From: Pseudomonas guariconensis
Lineage (GTDB): Bacteria; Pseudomonadota; Gammaproteobacteria; Pseudomonadales; Pseudomonadaceae
Direction: 5' to 3'
DNA length: 64,000 nucleotides
Assembly: GCF_900102675.1 (NCBI RefSeq)
Contig: NZ_FMYX01000010.1
Location: 1-64,000 of the forward strand
Shown here: positions 45,329-54,726 of the stretch, one piece after another
How positions within the stretch are numbered: position 1 is the first letter of the stretch
Layout: every line of letters begins with the position of its first letter
Notes under the pieces: generated by a model
Seen by the model: the letters and a program-made list of their open reading frames with translations, nothing else
What the model was told of the DNA's origin: nothing
Database searches by the model: none
Translations under genes and position numbers: made by a program

Positions 45329-47161
45329 TTGATACGTCCCCTCCTGTTGCTTTCACTCAGCCTCGCCATGAGCCTTCCCGCTGCCGCAACGGTGAGCGAA
45401 AGCCACGGTTATGCGCAGTTCGGCACCCTCAAGTATCCAGCCACGTTCACCCATTTCGACTGGGTCAACCCGCAAGCACCCAAGGGCGGCAGTTTGCGGG
45501 CAATGGCGTTCGGCACCTTCGATACGCTCAACCCTTACACCTTCAAAGGCTCGAGCCCGGTCACCACGCCGAATTTCCTGCAGTACGGGGTCAACGAGCT
45601 TAATGAGCCGCTGATGGTCGGCACTGGTCAGTACGATCCTTCCGGAGACGAGCCCACCTCCAGCTACGGACTGATCGCCCGCTCCGTTGAGTACAGCGAG
45701 GACCGCAGCTGGGTCGTGTTCAACCTGCGCCCCGAGGCGCGATTCCACGACGGCCACCCCATCACCTCAGCGGATGTCGCGTTCTCCTACCGCACCCTGC
45801 TCAAGGAAGGCCATCCGATCTACCGCACCAACCTGCAGGAAGTGCAGCGCGTGGACATCCTCGGCCCGCTGCGCATCCGCTTTGTCTTCAAGCGCGCCGG
45901 CAACCCGCTTTTGATCCTGCGCCTGGGCGAGATGCCGGTGTTGCCCAAGCACTACTGGAAAGGCCGCGACTTCAAGGCCACCACGTTCGAACCACCGCTG
46001 GGCAGCGGCCCGTACCGTATCACCGAAGTTCAGCCCGGCCGGCGTCTGGTGTTCGAGCGAGTGAAGAACTACTGGGGCAAGCACCTCGCCGTCAACCGCG
46101 GCAAGTACAACTTCGACCGTGTCGAGTACGAGTTCTACCGCGACGCCACGGTCGCCTTCGAAGCCTTCAAGGCCGGCGAGTTCGACATCTACATCGAGCA
46201 TCAGGCCAAGAACTGGGCCAACGGTTACACCTTCCCGGCCATCCGCCGCGGCCAGGTGATCAAGGCGCAGATCCCGCACCGCATCCCGACGCAAACCCAG
46301 GGGCTGTTCATGAACAGCCGCCGGGCCAACTTTAGTGACCCGCGGGTGCGCCAGGCCCTGGGCCTGATGCTCGACTTCGAGTGGACCAACCGCGCCCTGT
46401 TCAGCAGTGCCTACCGCCGCTCGACCAGCTACTACCCCAACAGCGAGTTCGCCGCCAGCGGTCTGCCCAAGGGCAAGGAGTGGCTGCTGCTGGCGCCGTT
46501 CCGTGACGAACTGCCGCCCAAGCTGTTCACCGAACCCTACACGGTGAGCCACACCGACGGGCGCGGCATCAGCCGCCAGACCCTGCGCCAGGCCCTGGCG
46601 CTGTTCGCCCAGGCCGGCTGGAAGCTCGATGGCCAGCGTCTGGTCAATGCCAAGGGCCAACAGTTCCGCATGGAGTTGCTGCTGGTCAACCCGAACCTCG
46701 AACGCATCCTTCAGCCCTACGTGGAAAACCTCGCCAGCATGGGCATCGACGCCCACCTGCGCACGGTCGACCGCGCCCAGTACAAGCAGCGCCTGGATCA
46801 GTTCGACTTCGACATGATCCTCATGACCCTCAACCAGACCCTGAGCCCGGGCCTGGAGCAATGGCTGTACTTCCACTCGAGCCAAGCGTCGGTCAAGGGC
46901 AGCAAGAACTACGCTGGTGTGAAAGACCCTGTGGTCGATCACTTGCTCGACACCCTGCTCGCCGCCCGCACCCGCGCCGACCAGGTCGCTGCGGCCCGCG
47001 CCCTGGACCGGGTGCTGTCGTGGCAGTACTACATGATTCCCAACTGGTATCTCGACAATCACCGCCTGGCCTACCGCAACCGGTTCGCCTTCGTCACCAC
47101 GCCGCCCTATACCCTGGGCCTGAACAGCTGGTGGCTCAAGACTTCGGAGAAAGCCCAATGA
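45329..47161 (+). CDS. nppA1: Peptide ABC transporter binding protein 1
   Basis: A 610-residue periplasmic oligopeptide-type binding protein. It has a cleavable signal peptide (ending about residue 21, PAAAT), then HGYAQFGTLKYPATFTHFDWVNPQAPKGG and the SBP-5 signature RPEARFHDGHPITSADVAFSYR. It belongs to the large YejA/Npp type. The start is TTG, with no ATG nearby. In P. aeruginosa the orthologous NppA1 is one of two binding proteins for peptidyl nucleoside antibiotics and peptides. It overlaps the next gene by four bases. Confidence 0.9.
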   Translation: MIRPLLLLSLSLAMSLPAAATVSESHGYAQFGTLKYPATFTHFDWVNPQAPKGGSLRAMAFGTFDTLNPYTFKGSSPVTTPNFLQYGVNELNEPLMVGTGQYDPSGDEPTSSYGLIARSVEYSEDRSWVVFNLRPEARFHDGHPITSADVAFSYRTLLKEGHPIYRTNLQEVQRVDILGPLRIRFVFKRAGNPLLILRLGEMPVLPKHYWKGRDFKATTFEPPLGSGPYRITEVQPGRRLVFERVKNYWGKHLAVNRGKYNFDRVEYEFYRDATVAFEAFKAGEFDIYIEHQAKNWANGYTFPAIRRGQVIKAQIPHRIPTQTQGLFMNSRRANFSDPRVRQALGLMLDFEWTNRALFSSAYRRSTSYYPNSEFAASGLPKGKEWLLLAPFRDELPPKLFTEPYTVSHTDGRGISRQTLRQALALFAQAGWKLDGQRLVNAKGQQFRMELLLVNPNLERILQPYVENLASMGIDAHLRTVDRAQYKQRLDQFDFDMILMTLNQTLSPGLEQWLYFHSSQASVKGSKNYAGVKDPVVDHLLDTLLAARTRADQVAAARALDRVLSWQYYMIPNWYLDNHRLAYRNRFAFVTTPPYTLGLNSWWLKTSEKAQ

Positions 47162-49005
47162 TGCCAACGCACCCTTTGCGCCTGCTGGCCGGCAGCCTGT
47201 TGCTGGCCTGCCTGAGCCTACCGGCGATGGCCGCGCCGCAACACGCCCTGACCCTCTACGGCGAGCCGCCAAAATACCCGGCGGACTTCAAGCATTTCGC
47301 CTATGTAAACCCTGACGCCCCCAAGGGCGGCACCTTCCGCCAGTCCAGCTTCGGCGGTTTCGACAGCCTCAACCCGTTCATCAACAAGGGCGTGCCAGCC
47401 GACGACATCGGCCTGATCTACGACACCCTGATGCGCCAGAGCCTCGATGAGCCCTTCACCGAGTACGGCCTGGTGGCCGAGAAGATCGAAAAAGCCCCCG
47501 ACAACGGCTGGGTACGCTTCTACCTGCGCCCCGAGGCACGCTTCCACGACGGCCACCCGATGCGCGCTGACGACGTGGTGTTCACTTTCAACGCGCTGAT
47601 GAGCAAAGGCGCACCGCTGTACCGCGGCTACTACGCCGACGTCGCCGAGGTGATCGCCGAAGACCCGCTGCGGGTGCTGTTCAAGTTCAAGCACAAGAAC
47701 AACCGCGAGCTGCCACTGATCCTCGGCCAGCTGCCGGTGCTGCCCAAGCACTGGTGGGAAGGCCGCGACTTCGACCGTGGCAACCTGGAGATTCCGCTGG
47801 GCAGCGGCCCGTACAAGGTCGCCCAGGTCAAGGCTGGGCGCTCGATCCGCTACGAGCGGGTCAAGGACTACTGGGCCAAGGACCTGCCGATCAACCGCGG
47901 CTTCTACAACTTCGATGTCATGACCTACGACGCGTATCGCGATAACACCGTCGCACTGGAAGCGCTCAAGGCCGGGCAGTTCGACTATTGGCTGGAGACC
48001 AGTGCGAAGAACTGGGCCACCGCCTACGACATCCCGGCGGTGCGCGAAGGCCGGCTGATCCGCGAGCAATTGGCCAACGGCAACCCCACCGGCATGCAGG
48101 GTTTCATCTTCAACTTGCGCCGCCCAGTGTTCCAGGACGTGCGGGTGCGCGAGGCGCTGAGTCTGCTGCTGGACTACGAATGGACCAACAAGCAGTTGTT
48201 CAACGGCGCCTACACTCGCACCGGCAGCTATTTCGAGAACTCCGAGATGGCCGCCAGCGGCCTGCCAGGGCCGGATGAACTGAAGATCCTCGAGCCCCTG
48301 CGCGGCAAGATCCCCGAGCAAGTCTTCACCCAAGCCTTCCGCAACCCGGTCAGCGATGGCAGCGGCATGATCCGCGACCAACAACGCAAGGCCTACAAAC
48401 TGCTGCAGGAAGCTGGCTGGAAGATCGTCGACGACAAGATGGTCGATGCCCAGGGCAAACCGGTGTCCCTCGAGTTTCTGCTAGCCCAGAGCGAGTTCGA
48501 GCGCATCCTGCTGCCGTTCAAGCGCAACCTCGCCGACCTTGGAATCGAGCTGAACATCCGCCGCGTCGACGTTTCCCAATACATCAACCGCCTGCGCTCG
48601 CGCGACTTCGACATGATCGTCGGCGGTTACCCGCAATCGAGCTCGCCGGGTAACGAGCAGCGTGAGTTCTGGACCAGCGCCGCCGCCGACAACCCAGGCA
48701 GCCGCAACTTCATCGGCCTGCGCGACCCGGCCATCGACCAACTGGTCGAGCAGTTGATCAACGCAGACTCGCGCCAGAGCCTGATCGCCCACACCCGCGC
48801 GCTGGACCGCGTGCTGCTGTGGGGCTACTACGTAATCCCCAACTGGCACATCAAGACCTGGCGCGTGGCCTACTGGAACCACATCGGCCATCCTGAGGTG
48901 TCGCCCAAGTACGACATCGGCATCAACACCTGGTGGATCAAGCCCGGTGCGAAGCCGGCCGAGGCCCAGGCCGAAGAAGCGGCAGCCGCGCAAGAGGCGA
49001 ACTGA
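47158..49005 (+). CDS. nppA2: Peptide ABC transporter binding protein 2
   Basis: A 615-residue paralogue of the preceding protein with its own signal peptide (LLACLSLPAMAAPQ). It carries KYPADFKHFAYVNPDAPKGG and the same RPEARFHDGHPMRADDVVFTF signature. The C-terminus is an Ala/Glu-rich tail (EAQAEEAAAAQEAN). Two tandem binding proteins sharing one permease set suggest that each carries different peptides. The start is one of two tandem ATGs (47158 or 47161). Confidence 0.9.
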   Translation: MMPTHPLRLLAGSLLLACLSLPAMAAPQHALTLYGEPPKYPADFKHFAYVNPDAPKGGTFRQSSFGGFDSLNPFINKGVPADDIGLIYDTLMRQSLDEPFTEYGLVAEKIEKAPDNGWVRFYLRPEARFHDGHPMRADDVVFTFNALMSKGAPLYRGYYADVAEVIAEDPLRVLFKFKHKNNRELPLILGQLPVLPKHWWEGRDFDRGNLEIPLGSGPYKVAQVKAGRSIRYERVKDYWAKDLPINRGFYNFDVMTYDAYRDNTVALEALKAGQFDYWLETSAKNWATAYDIPAVREGRLIREQLANGNPTGMQGFIFNLRRPVFQDVRVREALSLLLDYEWTNKQLFNGAYTRTGSYFENSEMAASGLPGPDELKILEPLRGKIPEQVFTQAFRNPVSDGSGMIRDQQRKAYKLLQEAGWKIVDDKMVDAQGKPVSLEFLLAQSEFERILLPFKRNLADLGIELNIRRVDVSQYINRLRSRDFDMIVGGYPQSSSPGNEQREFWTSAAADNPGSRNFIGLRDPAIDQLVEQLINADSRQSLIAHTRALDRVLLWGYYVIPNWHIKTWRVAYWNHIGHPEVSPKYDIGINTWWIKPGAKPAEAQAEEAAAAQEAN

Positions 49006-49006
49006 C

Positions 49007-50080
49007 ATGCTGGCCTACATCCTGCGTCGCCTGCTGCTGATTATCCCGACCCTGTTCGGCATCCTGATCATCAACTTCATCATCGTCCAGGCCGCTCCCG
49101 GCGGCCCGGTGGAACAGATGATCGCCAAGCTCGAAGGCTTCGAAGGCGCCACCAGCCGCATCGCCGGCGGCGGCGCTGAAGTCTCGGTGGCCGGCTCCAA
49201 CTACCGTGGCGCCCAAGGCCTGGACCCGGCCCTGATCGCCGAAATCGAGCGCATGTACGGTTTCGACAAGTCGGCGCCCGAACGCCTGTGGATCATGATC
49301 AAGAACTACGCCCGCCTGGACTTCGGCGAGAGCTTCTTCCGCGATGCCAAGGTCATCGATCTGATCGCCGAGAAGATGCCCGTGTCTATCTCCTTGGGGC
49401 TGTGGAGCACGCTGATCATGTACCTGGTGTCGATCCCGCTCGGGATCGCCAAGGCCGTGCGCCATGGCAGCCACTTCGATGTCTGGACCAGTTCGGCAAT
49501 CATCGTCGGCTACGCCATCCCCGCCTTCCTGTTCGCCATCCTGCTGATCGTGCTGTTCGCCGGCGGCAGCTACTTCGACTGGTTCCCCCTGCGCGGACTG
49601 ACCTCCAACAACTTCGACGAGCTCTCCACCAGCGGCAAGATCCTCGATTACTTCTGGCACCTGGTGCTACCGATCACCGCGCTGGTCATCGGCAACTTCG
49701 CCACCATGACCCTGCTGACCAAGAACAGCTTCCTCGACGAGATCAACAAGCAATACGTGGTCACCGCCAAGGCCAAGGGCCTGAGCCGCTCGCGGGTGCT
49801 GTACGGTCATGTATTCCGCAACGCCATGCTGCTGGTGATCGCCGGCTTCCCCTCGGCGTTCATCGGCATCTTCTTCACAGGTTCTCTGCTCATCGAGGTG
49901 ATCTTCTCCCTCGACGGCCTGGGCCTGATGAGCTTCGAGGCAGCGATCAACCGCGACTACCCGGTGGTCTTCGGCACCCTGTTCATCTTCACCCTGCTGG
50001 GGCTGGTGGTGAAACTGATCGGCGACCTGACCTACACCCTGGTCGACCCCCGCATCGACTTCGCCAGCCGGGAGCATTGA
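49007..50080 (+). CDS. nppB: Peptide ABC transporter permease 1 (YejB-like)
   Basis: A 357-residue inner-membrane permease starting MLAYILRRLLLIIPTLFGIL, with six hydrophobic helices and the EAA motif YVVTAKAKGLSRSRVLYGHVFRNA (near 260). A large periplasmic loop lies at 35-115. It pairs with the next permease as the channel. It begins one base after the stop of the second binding protein gene. Confidence 0.93.
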   Translation: MLAYILRRLLLIIPTLFGILIINFIIVQAAPGGPVEQMIAKLEGFEGATSRIAGGGAEVSVAGSNYRGAQGLDPALIAEIERMYGFDKSAPERLWIMIKNYARLDFGESFFRDAKVIDLIAEKMPVSISLGLWSTLIMYLVSIPLGIAKAVRHGSHFDVWTSSAIIVGYAIPAFLFAILLIVLFAGGSYFDWFPLRGLTSNNFDELSTSGKILDYFWHLVLPITALVIGNFATMTLLTKNSFLDEINKQYVVTAKAKGLSRSRVLYGHVFRNAMLLVIAGFPSAFIGIFFTGSLLIEVIFSLDGLGLMSFEAAINRDYPVVFGTLFIFTLLGLVVKLIGDLTYTLVDPRIDFASREH

Positions 50081-50081
50081 C

Positions 50082-51101
50082 ATGGCACTCTCCCCTCTCA
50101 ATCGCCGGCGCTTCGAGCGCTTCAAGGCCAACCGCCGCGGCTGGTGGTCACTGTGGATCTTCATCGTGCTGTTCGGCCTGAGCCTGGGCGCCGAACTGAT
50201 CGCCAACGACAAACCCATCGCCGTACGCTACGAAGGCCAGTGGTACTTCCCCGCCTTCAAGCGTTACCCGGAGACCACCTTCGGCGGCGAATTCCCCCTG
50301 GAAGCGAACTACAAGAGCCCCTACATTCGCGAACTGCTCGCGGCCAAGGACAGCTGGGTGCTGTGGGCGCCCATCCCGTTCAGCTACCAGAGCATCAACT
50401 ACGACCTCAAGGTCCCGGCCCCGGCACCGCCCTCGGCGGACAACTGGCTGGGCACCGACGATCAGGGCCGCGACGTGATGGCCAGGGTCATCTACGGCTT
50501 CCGCGTCTCGGTGCTGTTCGCCCTGACGCTGACCGTGCTCAGCTCCATCGTCGGCGTCATCGCCGGCGCCCTGCAGGGTTTCTATGGCGGCTGGGTGGAC
50601 CTGGCCGGCCAGCGTTTCCTGGAGATCTGGTCGGGCTTGCCGGTGCTGTACCTGTTGATCATCCTCGCCAGCTTCGTACAGCCCAACTTCTGGTGGCTGC
50701 TGGGCATCATGCTGCTGTTCTCGTGGATGAGCCTGGTGGACGTGGTGCGCGCCGAGTTCCTACGCGGGCGCAACTTGGAATACGTGCGCGCCGCCCGTGC
50801 CCTGGGGATGCGCGACGGCCCGATCATGTTCCGGCACATCCTGCCCAACGCCATGATCTCCACCATGACCTTCATGCCGTTCATCCTCACAGGTGCCATC
50901 GGCACCCTCACTGCCCTGGACTTCCTCGGCTTCGGCCTGCCACCGGGCGCCCCCTCGCTCGGCGAGCTGGTGGCCCAAGGCAAGTCCAACCTGCAGGCAC
51001 CGTGGCTTGGCATCAGCGCCTTCGCCGTGCTGGCGATCATGCTGAGCCTTCTGGTGTTCATCGGCGAATCCGCCCGCGATGCCTTCGACCCGAGGAAATG
51101 A
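50082..51101 (+). CDS. nppC: Peptide ABC transporter permease 2 (YejE-like)
   Basis: A 339-residue permease with an N-terminal membrane anchor, the OppC-type periplasmic stretch ENWLGTDDQGRDV-like DNWLGTDDQGRDVMARVIYG, six helices and the EAA loop YVRAARALGMRDGPIMFRHILPNAM (near 240). It forms the heterodimeric channel with NppB. The gene begins one base after nppB and ends just before the ATPase gene. Confidence 0.93.
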   Translation: MALSPLNRRRFERFKANRRGWWSLWIFIVLFGLSLGAELIANDKPIAVRYEGQWYFPAFKRYPETTFGGEFPLEANYKSPYIRELLAAKDSWVLWAPIPFSYQSINYDLKVPAPAPPSADNWLGTDDQGRDVMARVIYGFRVSVLFALTLTVLSSIVGVIAGALQGFYGGWVDLAGQRFLEIWSGLPVLYLLIILASFVQPNFWWLLGIMLLFSWMSLVDVVRAEFLRGRNLEYVRAARALGMRDGPIMFRHILPNAMISTMTFMPFILTGAIGTLTALDFLGFGLPPGAPSLGELVAQGKSNLQAPWLGISAFAVLAIMLSLLVFIGESARDAFDPRK

Positions 51102-51102
51102 C

Positions 51103-52701
51103 ATGAGCGAACACAACCTGATCGAAGTGCGCGACCTCTCGGTGGAGTTCGTCACCGGTGAACACGTGCATCGCGTGGTCGATGGCATCAGTTTCGACAT
51201 CCGCAAGGGCGAGACCCTGGCCCTGGTCGGCGAAAGCGGCTCGGGCAAGTCCGTCACCGCGCATTCCATCCTGCGCCTGTTGCCCTACCCCCTGGCGCGC
51301 CACCCCAGCGGCAGCATCCGCTACAACGACCAGGACCTGCTGCAGCTCGGTGAAAAGCCCATGCGCCGCATCCGCGGGGACCGCATCGCGATGATCTTCC
51401 AAGAGCCGATGACCTCGCTGAATCCGCTGCACACCATCGAAAAGCAGGTCAACGAAATCCTCCTGCTGCACAAAGGCCTCACCGGCAAGCAGGCCACTGC
51501 CCGTACCCTGGAGCTGCTGGAGATGGTCGGCATCCCCGACCCGCACAAGCGCCTCAAGGCCCTGCCCCACGAGCTGTCCGGCGGCCAGCGCCAACGCGTG
51601 ATGATCGCCATGGCCCTGGCCAACGAGCCCGAGCTGCTGATCGCCGACGAGCCCACCACCGCGCTCGACGTCACCGTGCAGTTGAAGATCCTCGACCTGC
51701 TCAAGGAGCTGCAGGCCCGCCTGGGCATGGCCCTGCTGCTGATCAGTCACGACCTGAACCTCGTGCGACGCATCGCCCACCGCGTGTGCGTGATGCAGTG
51801 TGGCAAGATCGTCGAACAGGCCGACTGCACCACCCTATTCAAAGCCCCGCAGCACCCCTACACCCAAATGCTGATCAACGCCGAACCCAGCGGCGCCCCC
51901 GCCCACAACCCCGTGGGCGCCCCCTTGCTGGAAGTCGAAGACCTACGCGTGTGGTTTCCCATCAAGAAAGGCCTGCTGCGCCGCACCGTCGACCACGTCA
52001 AAGCCGTGGACGGCATCGACTTCAGCCTGCCTCAGGGCCAGACCCTCGGCATCGTGGGTGAAAGCGGCTCCGGCAAATCCACCCTAGGCCTGGCCATCTT
52101 GAGGTTGATCGCCAGCCGCGGCGGCATCCGCTTCCACGGCCAGAACCTCGAAGGCCTCAGCCAGAAAGACGTGCGCCCCCTGCGACGGGAAATGCAGGTC
52201 GTGTTCCAAGACCCCTTCGGCAGCCTCAGCCCCCGCATGTGCGTGGCCGACATCGTCGGCGAAGGCCTGCGCATTCACCGCATCGGCTCCCCTGCAGAAC
52301 AGGAAGCGGCGATCATTGCCGCGCTGGAGGAAGTCGGCCTGGACCCCCGCACCCGACACCGCTACCCACACGAATTCTCCGGCGGCCAACGCCAACGCAT
52401 CGCCATCGCCCGCGCGCTGGTGTTGAAGCCTGCGTTGATTCTGCTGGATGAACCCACCTCCGCGCTGGACCGCACGGTACAGCGGCAGGTGGTGGAGTTG
52501 CTGAGGAATCTGCAGCACAAGTACAACCTGACGTACCTGTTCATCAGTCATGACCTGGCGGTGGTGAAGGCGTTGAGTCATCAGTTGATGGTGATCAAAC
52601 ATGGGCATGTGGTTGAACAGGGGGATGCGCAGACGATTTTTCATGCGCCGCAGCATGCGTATACGAAGCAGTTGCTGGAGGCGGCGTTTTTGGAGGTTTA
52701 G
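51103..52701 (+). CDS. nppD: Peptide ABC transporter double ATPase (YejF-like)
   Basis: A 532-residue fusion of two ABC ATPase domains. Walker A motifs GESGSGKS occur near 45 and 320; ABC signatures LSGGQRQRV and FSGGQRQRI, Walker B LLIADEPTTALD and LILLDEPTSALD are all complete. Each half ends in the OppD/F tail. It powers uptake by the two binding proteins and permeases upstream. The ATG at 51103 is one base after the permease stop. It ends the operon; a terminator-like hairpin lies about 40 bases downstream. Confidence 0.94.
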   Translation: MSEHNLIEVRDLSVEFVTGEHVHRVVDGISFDIRKGETLALVGESGSGKSVTAHSILRLLPYPLARHPSGSIRYNDQDLLQLGEKPMRRIRGDRIAMIFQEPMTSLNPLHTIEKQVNEILLLHKGLTGKQATARTLELLEMVGIPDPHKRLKALPHELSGGQRQRVMIAMALANEPELLIADEPTTALDVTVQLKILDLLKELQARLGMALLLISHDLNLVRRIAHRVCVMQCGKIVEQADCTTLFKAPQHPYTQMLINAEPSGAPAHNPVGAPLLEVEDLRVWFPIKKGLLRRTVDHVKAVDGIDFSLPQGQTLGIVGESGSGKSTLGLAILRLIASRGGIRFHGQNLEGLSQKDVRPLRREMQVVFQDPFGSLSPRMCVADIVGEGLRIHRIGSPAEQEAAIIAALEEVGLDPRTRHRYPHEFSGGQRQRIAIARALVLKPALILLDEPTSALDRTVQRQVVELLRNLQHKYNLTYLFISHDLAVVKALSHQLMVIKHGHVVEQGDAQTIFHAPQHAYTKQLLEAAFLEV

Positions 52702-52740
52702 GGGCCAGGACGGACCTGTTACGCGCGTTTTAATGGCTAA

Positions 52741-52764
52741 GTGCAGGAGAGGTCTCGCCTGCAC
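52741..52764 (+). terminator. Terminator of the npp operon
   Basis: GTGCAGG and CCTGCAC form a 7-bp stem with AGAGGTCTCG as loop, followed by CTGGCTTTT. It lies 40 bases after the ATPase gene stop. Confidence 0.55.
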
Positions 52765-52940
52765 CTGGCTTTTGAAAGAGCCCCACGCGCAAAACGTACG
52801 TAAACCTCACCAGCATCCGTCAGGCGCACCGTCCTGAACGGCATCTCTATATCCTATCGAGCCAGTTAACGTTGTATAAGCGCTTGTAAATCAAGCATAT
52901 TTTATTTTTCTTTGAAACTGCTGTAGCGAGGGTATTGACC

Positions 52941-53534
52941 ATGGAGAACGATCGTTCTACCATTGCCGACATGAACAGCGAAAATAGTAACGACACTAAA
53001 GAGCGGCTATTGAAGATCGGGGAAGACTTGATCTATCGCGGCGGAATTGCTGCAACCGGAATGGATCTTTTAGTAAAGACATCTGGTGTCGCTCGCAAGA
53101 GTATCTACCGCTATTTCGGCACTAAGGAAGCGCTCGTAATAGAAATTTTAAAGCGCCGCGACAGAAACTGGATGCGATGGTTTGAGTCGGAAGTAAATAA
53201 AGCCGATTCAGCAGCAGACAAGCTGCTACGCATGTTTGATGTGCTTTGCGACTGGTTCGCCTCTGAAAATTTCAGAGGATGCGCATTCATTAATACCGCC
53301 GGTGAAACAGGCGACCCAGAAGATCCAGTACGACGTGTGGATAAAGAGCACAAAGAAAACGTAAAAGCGTTTGCGCTCTCTCTCTGTAAAGAATATGGCT
53401 TCGATGATCCAGAGGCGCGTGCGCGCCAATTTCTGATTCTGATCGACGGCGCCATCACCGTTGCCCATTTACTTGGTGACAGCCGATCAGCAGTTGATGC
53501 AAAAGCCATTGCACAGCAACTGCTGAATCGTTAA
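52941..53534 (+). CDS. TetR-family transcriptional regulator
   Basis: A 197-residue regulator. The helix-turn-helix (about 20-65, GEDLIYRGGIAATGMDLLVKTSGVARKSIYRYFGTKEAL) is clear; the rest is the helical ligand domain. Its base composition is distinctly less GC-rich than the preceding operon, with AAAATTTTAAAG-like stretches, suggesting acquisition. The next gene is 45 bases away and probably its target. The ATG at 52941 follows GAGGGTATT. The effector is unknown. Confidence 0.85.
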   Translation: MENDRSTIADMNSENSNDTKERLLKIGEDLIYRGGIAATGMDLLVKTSGVARKSIYRYFGTKEALVIEILKRRDRNWMRWFESEVNKADSAADKLLRMFDVLCDWFASENFRGCAFINTAGETGDPEDPVRRVDKEHKENVKAFALSLCKEYGFDDPEARARQFLILIDGAITVAHLLGDSRSAVDAKAIAQQLLNR

Positions 53535-53579
53535 TCGCCAGTAGGCGGGCGATACCAGCCCAGTAAGCGAGGAATTAAA

Positions 53580-54059
53580 ATGTCCGCTCATAACGAAGTA
53601 CGCCCGCCCGTACCGCCATTCACACGTGAAACCGCCATTCTCAAAGTACGTCTGGCCGAAGATGGTTGGAATAGCCGCGACCCAGAAAAAGTCTCTCTGG
53701 CTTACTCCCTTGATACCCAATGGCGTAACCGCGCTGAATTTGCATTTAACCGTGAGCAAGCAAAGAATTTCCTGACTCGTAAATGGGCCAAAGAACATGA
53801 GTACCGTTTGATCAAGGAGCTGTGGGCATTCACCGAGAACCGCCTGGCCGTTCGCTATGCTTATGAATGGCACGACGATTCTGGTAACTGGTTCCGCTCG
53901 TACGGTAACGAAAACTGGGAGTTCGGTGATGACGGTCTGATGATCAACCGCTATGCCTGCATCAATGACATGCCCATTAAGGAATCCGAGCGCAAGTTCC
54001 ATTGGCCTCAGGGCCGTCGTCCAGACGATCACCCAAGCTTGTCCGATCTGGGCTTGTAA
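53580..54059 (+). CDS. NTF2-like protein of the DUF1348 family
   Basis: A 159-residue soluble protein whose pattern is strongly that of the DUF1348/NTF2 family (FTRETAILKVRLAEDGWNSRDP, FLTRKWAKEHEYRLIKELWAF, SYGNENWEFGDDGLMINRYACIND). The fold is a cone-shaped beta-sheet dimer, often with an active-site pocket; no reaction is known to me. It commonly accompanies a TetR gene, as here. GAGGAAT precedes the ATG. It shares the lower GC content of the TetR gene. Confidence 0.88.
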   Translation: MSAHNEVRPPVPPFTRETAILKVRLAEDGWNSRDPEKVSLAYSLDTQWRNRAEFAFNREQAKNFLTRKWAKEHEYRLIKELWAFTENRLAVRYAYEWHDDSGNWFRSYGNENWEFGDDGLMINRYACINDMPIKESERKFHWPQGRRPDDHPSLSDLGL

Positions 54060-54453
54060 ACGTTTCCCGTGTACACGGAAGTTCACCCTATTTTCTCTAT
54101 GTTCTCTCACTCTGTAATTGGCGTGGCGCCCGATGGGTTCCCAGAGGGTAAGCCACGCCTTTAAATGCTTTTGAAGCATGGCGCTGATACGCCGCTCTCC
54201 TTCCCTTCTGCTGCATGCTCGCTAGCGCGCGCTCTGCGTGGCTGACAGGCGGCCCTCGGTACTGACCACCAACGCCATCCGGCGGTCATTTCTGCCTGAC
54301 TGCGGGACGCTTTCACACCGTGGGTTGGGTGATGCGATTGTTCAATGAGAACAATAGCGCAAATATATTTTGCGCGCCAACTATTCAGACACAAAATAAA
54401 CCCACGCAGCAAGCAGTCGCTGATCCCAATATCCACGCTCACGGAGAATCATC
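54060..54453. other. Intergenic region between the DUF1348 and DUF2790 genes
   Basis: No gene is supported. A short hairpin ATGCTT-TTG-AAGCAT lies at 54165-54179. A second, GCGCAAA with TTTGCGC, sits at 54357-54375 inside an AT-rich stretch and may belong to the promoter of the gene at 54454. A 93-codon minus-strand frame crosses it without ribosome site or family resemblance. Confidence 0.45.
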
Positions 54454-54699
54454 ATGACTTTTAGCAAAGCACTCGCCATCGCCACCCTGACCTTTGGCAC
54501 CAGCGTCGGCGCCTTTGCCCAGAGCGCCACCCCCTACCACTACGGCATGAACTTGGACATCGCTCGAGTGATCGCTGTAGACGCGCCGGCCAACACCGCC
54601 AGCTACGCCAGCACCGCCACCCTCACCTACCGCGACAGCCACGGCAAGCTGCAGAAAATCAGTTACCTGCGCCCCACCACCTCCGCCAACCAGAACTAA
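54454..54699 (+). CDS. Exported DUF2790 protein
   Basis: An 81-residue secreted protein. A signal peptide ends near residue 22 (SVGAFAQ). The mature part (YHYGMNLDIARVIAVDAP, then TLTYRDSHGKLQKISYLRP) is typical of DUF2790, a small Pseudomonas family with a simple beta hairpin. Function is not established. GGAGA precedes the ATG at 54454. It is followed 27 bases later by an exported hydrolase gene, probably in the same transcript. Confidence 0.85.
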   Translation: MTFSKALAIATLTFGTSVGAFAQSATPYHYGMNLDIARVIAVDAPANTASYASTATLTYRDSHGKLQKISYLRPTTSANQN

Positions 54700-54726
54700 T
54701 GACTCCAGCGTCCCAGGAGCTTGACC

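Noticed and set aside
45767..47272. 501-codon minus-strand frame opposite the binding protein gene
   Set aside because: Antisense shadow of a complete binding protein with signal peptide.
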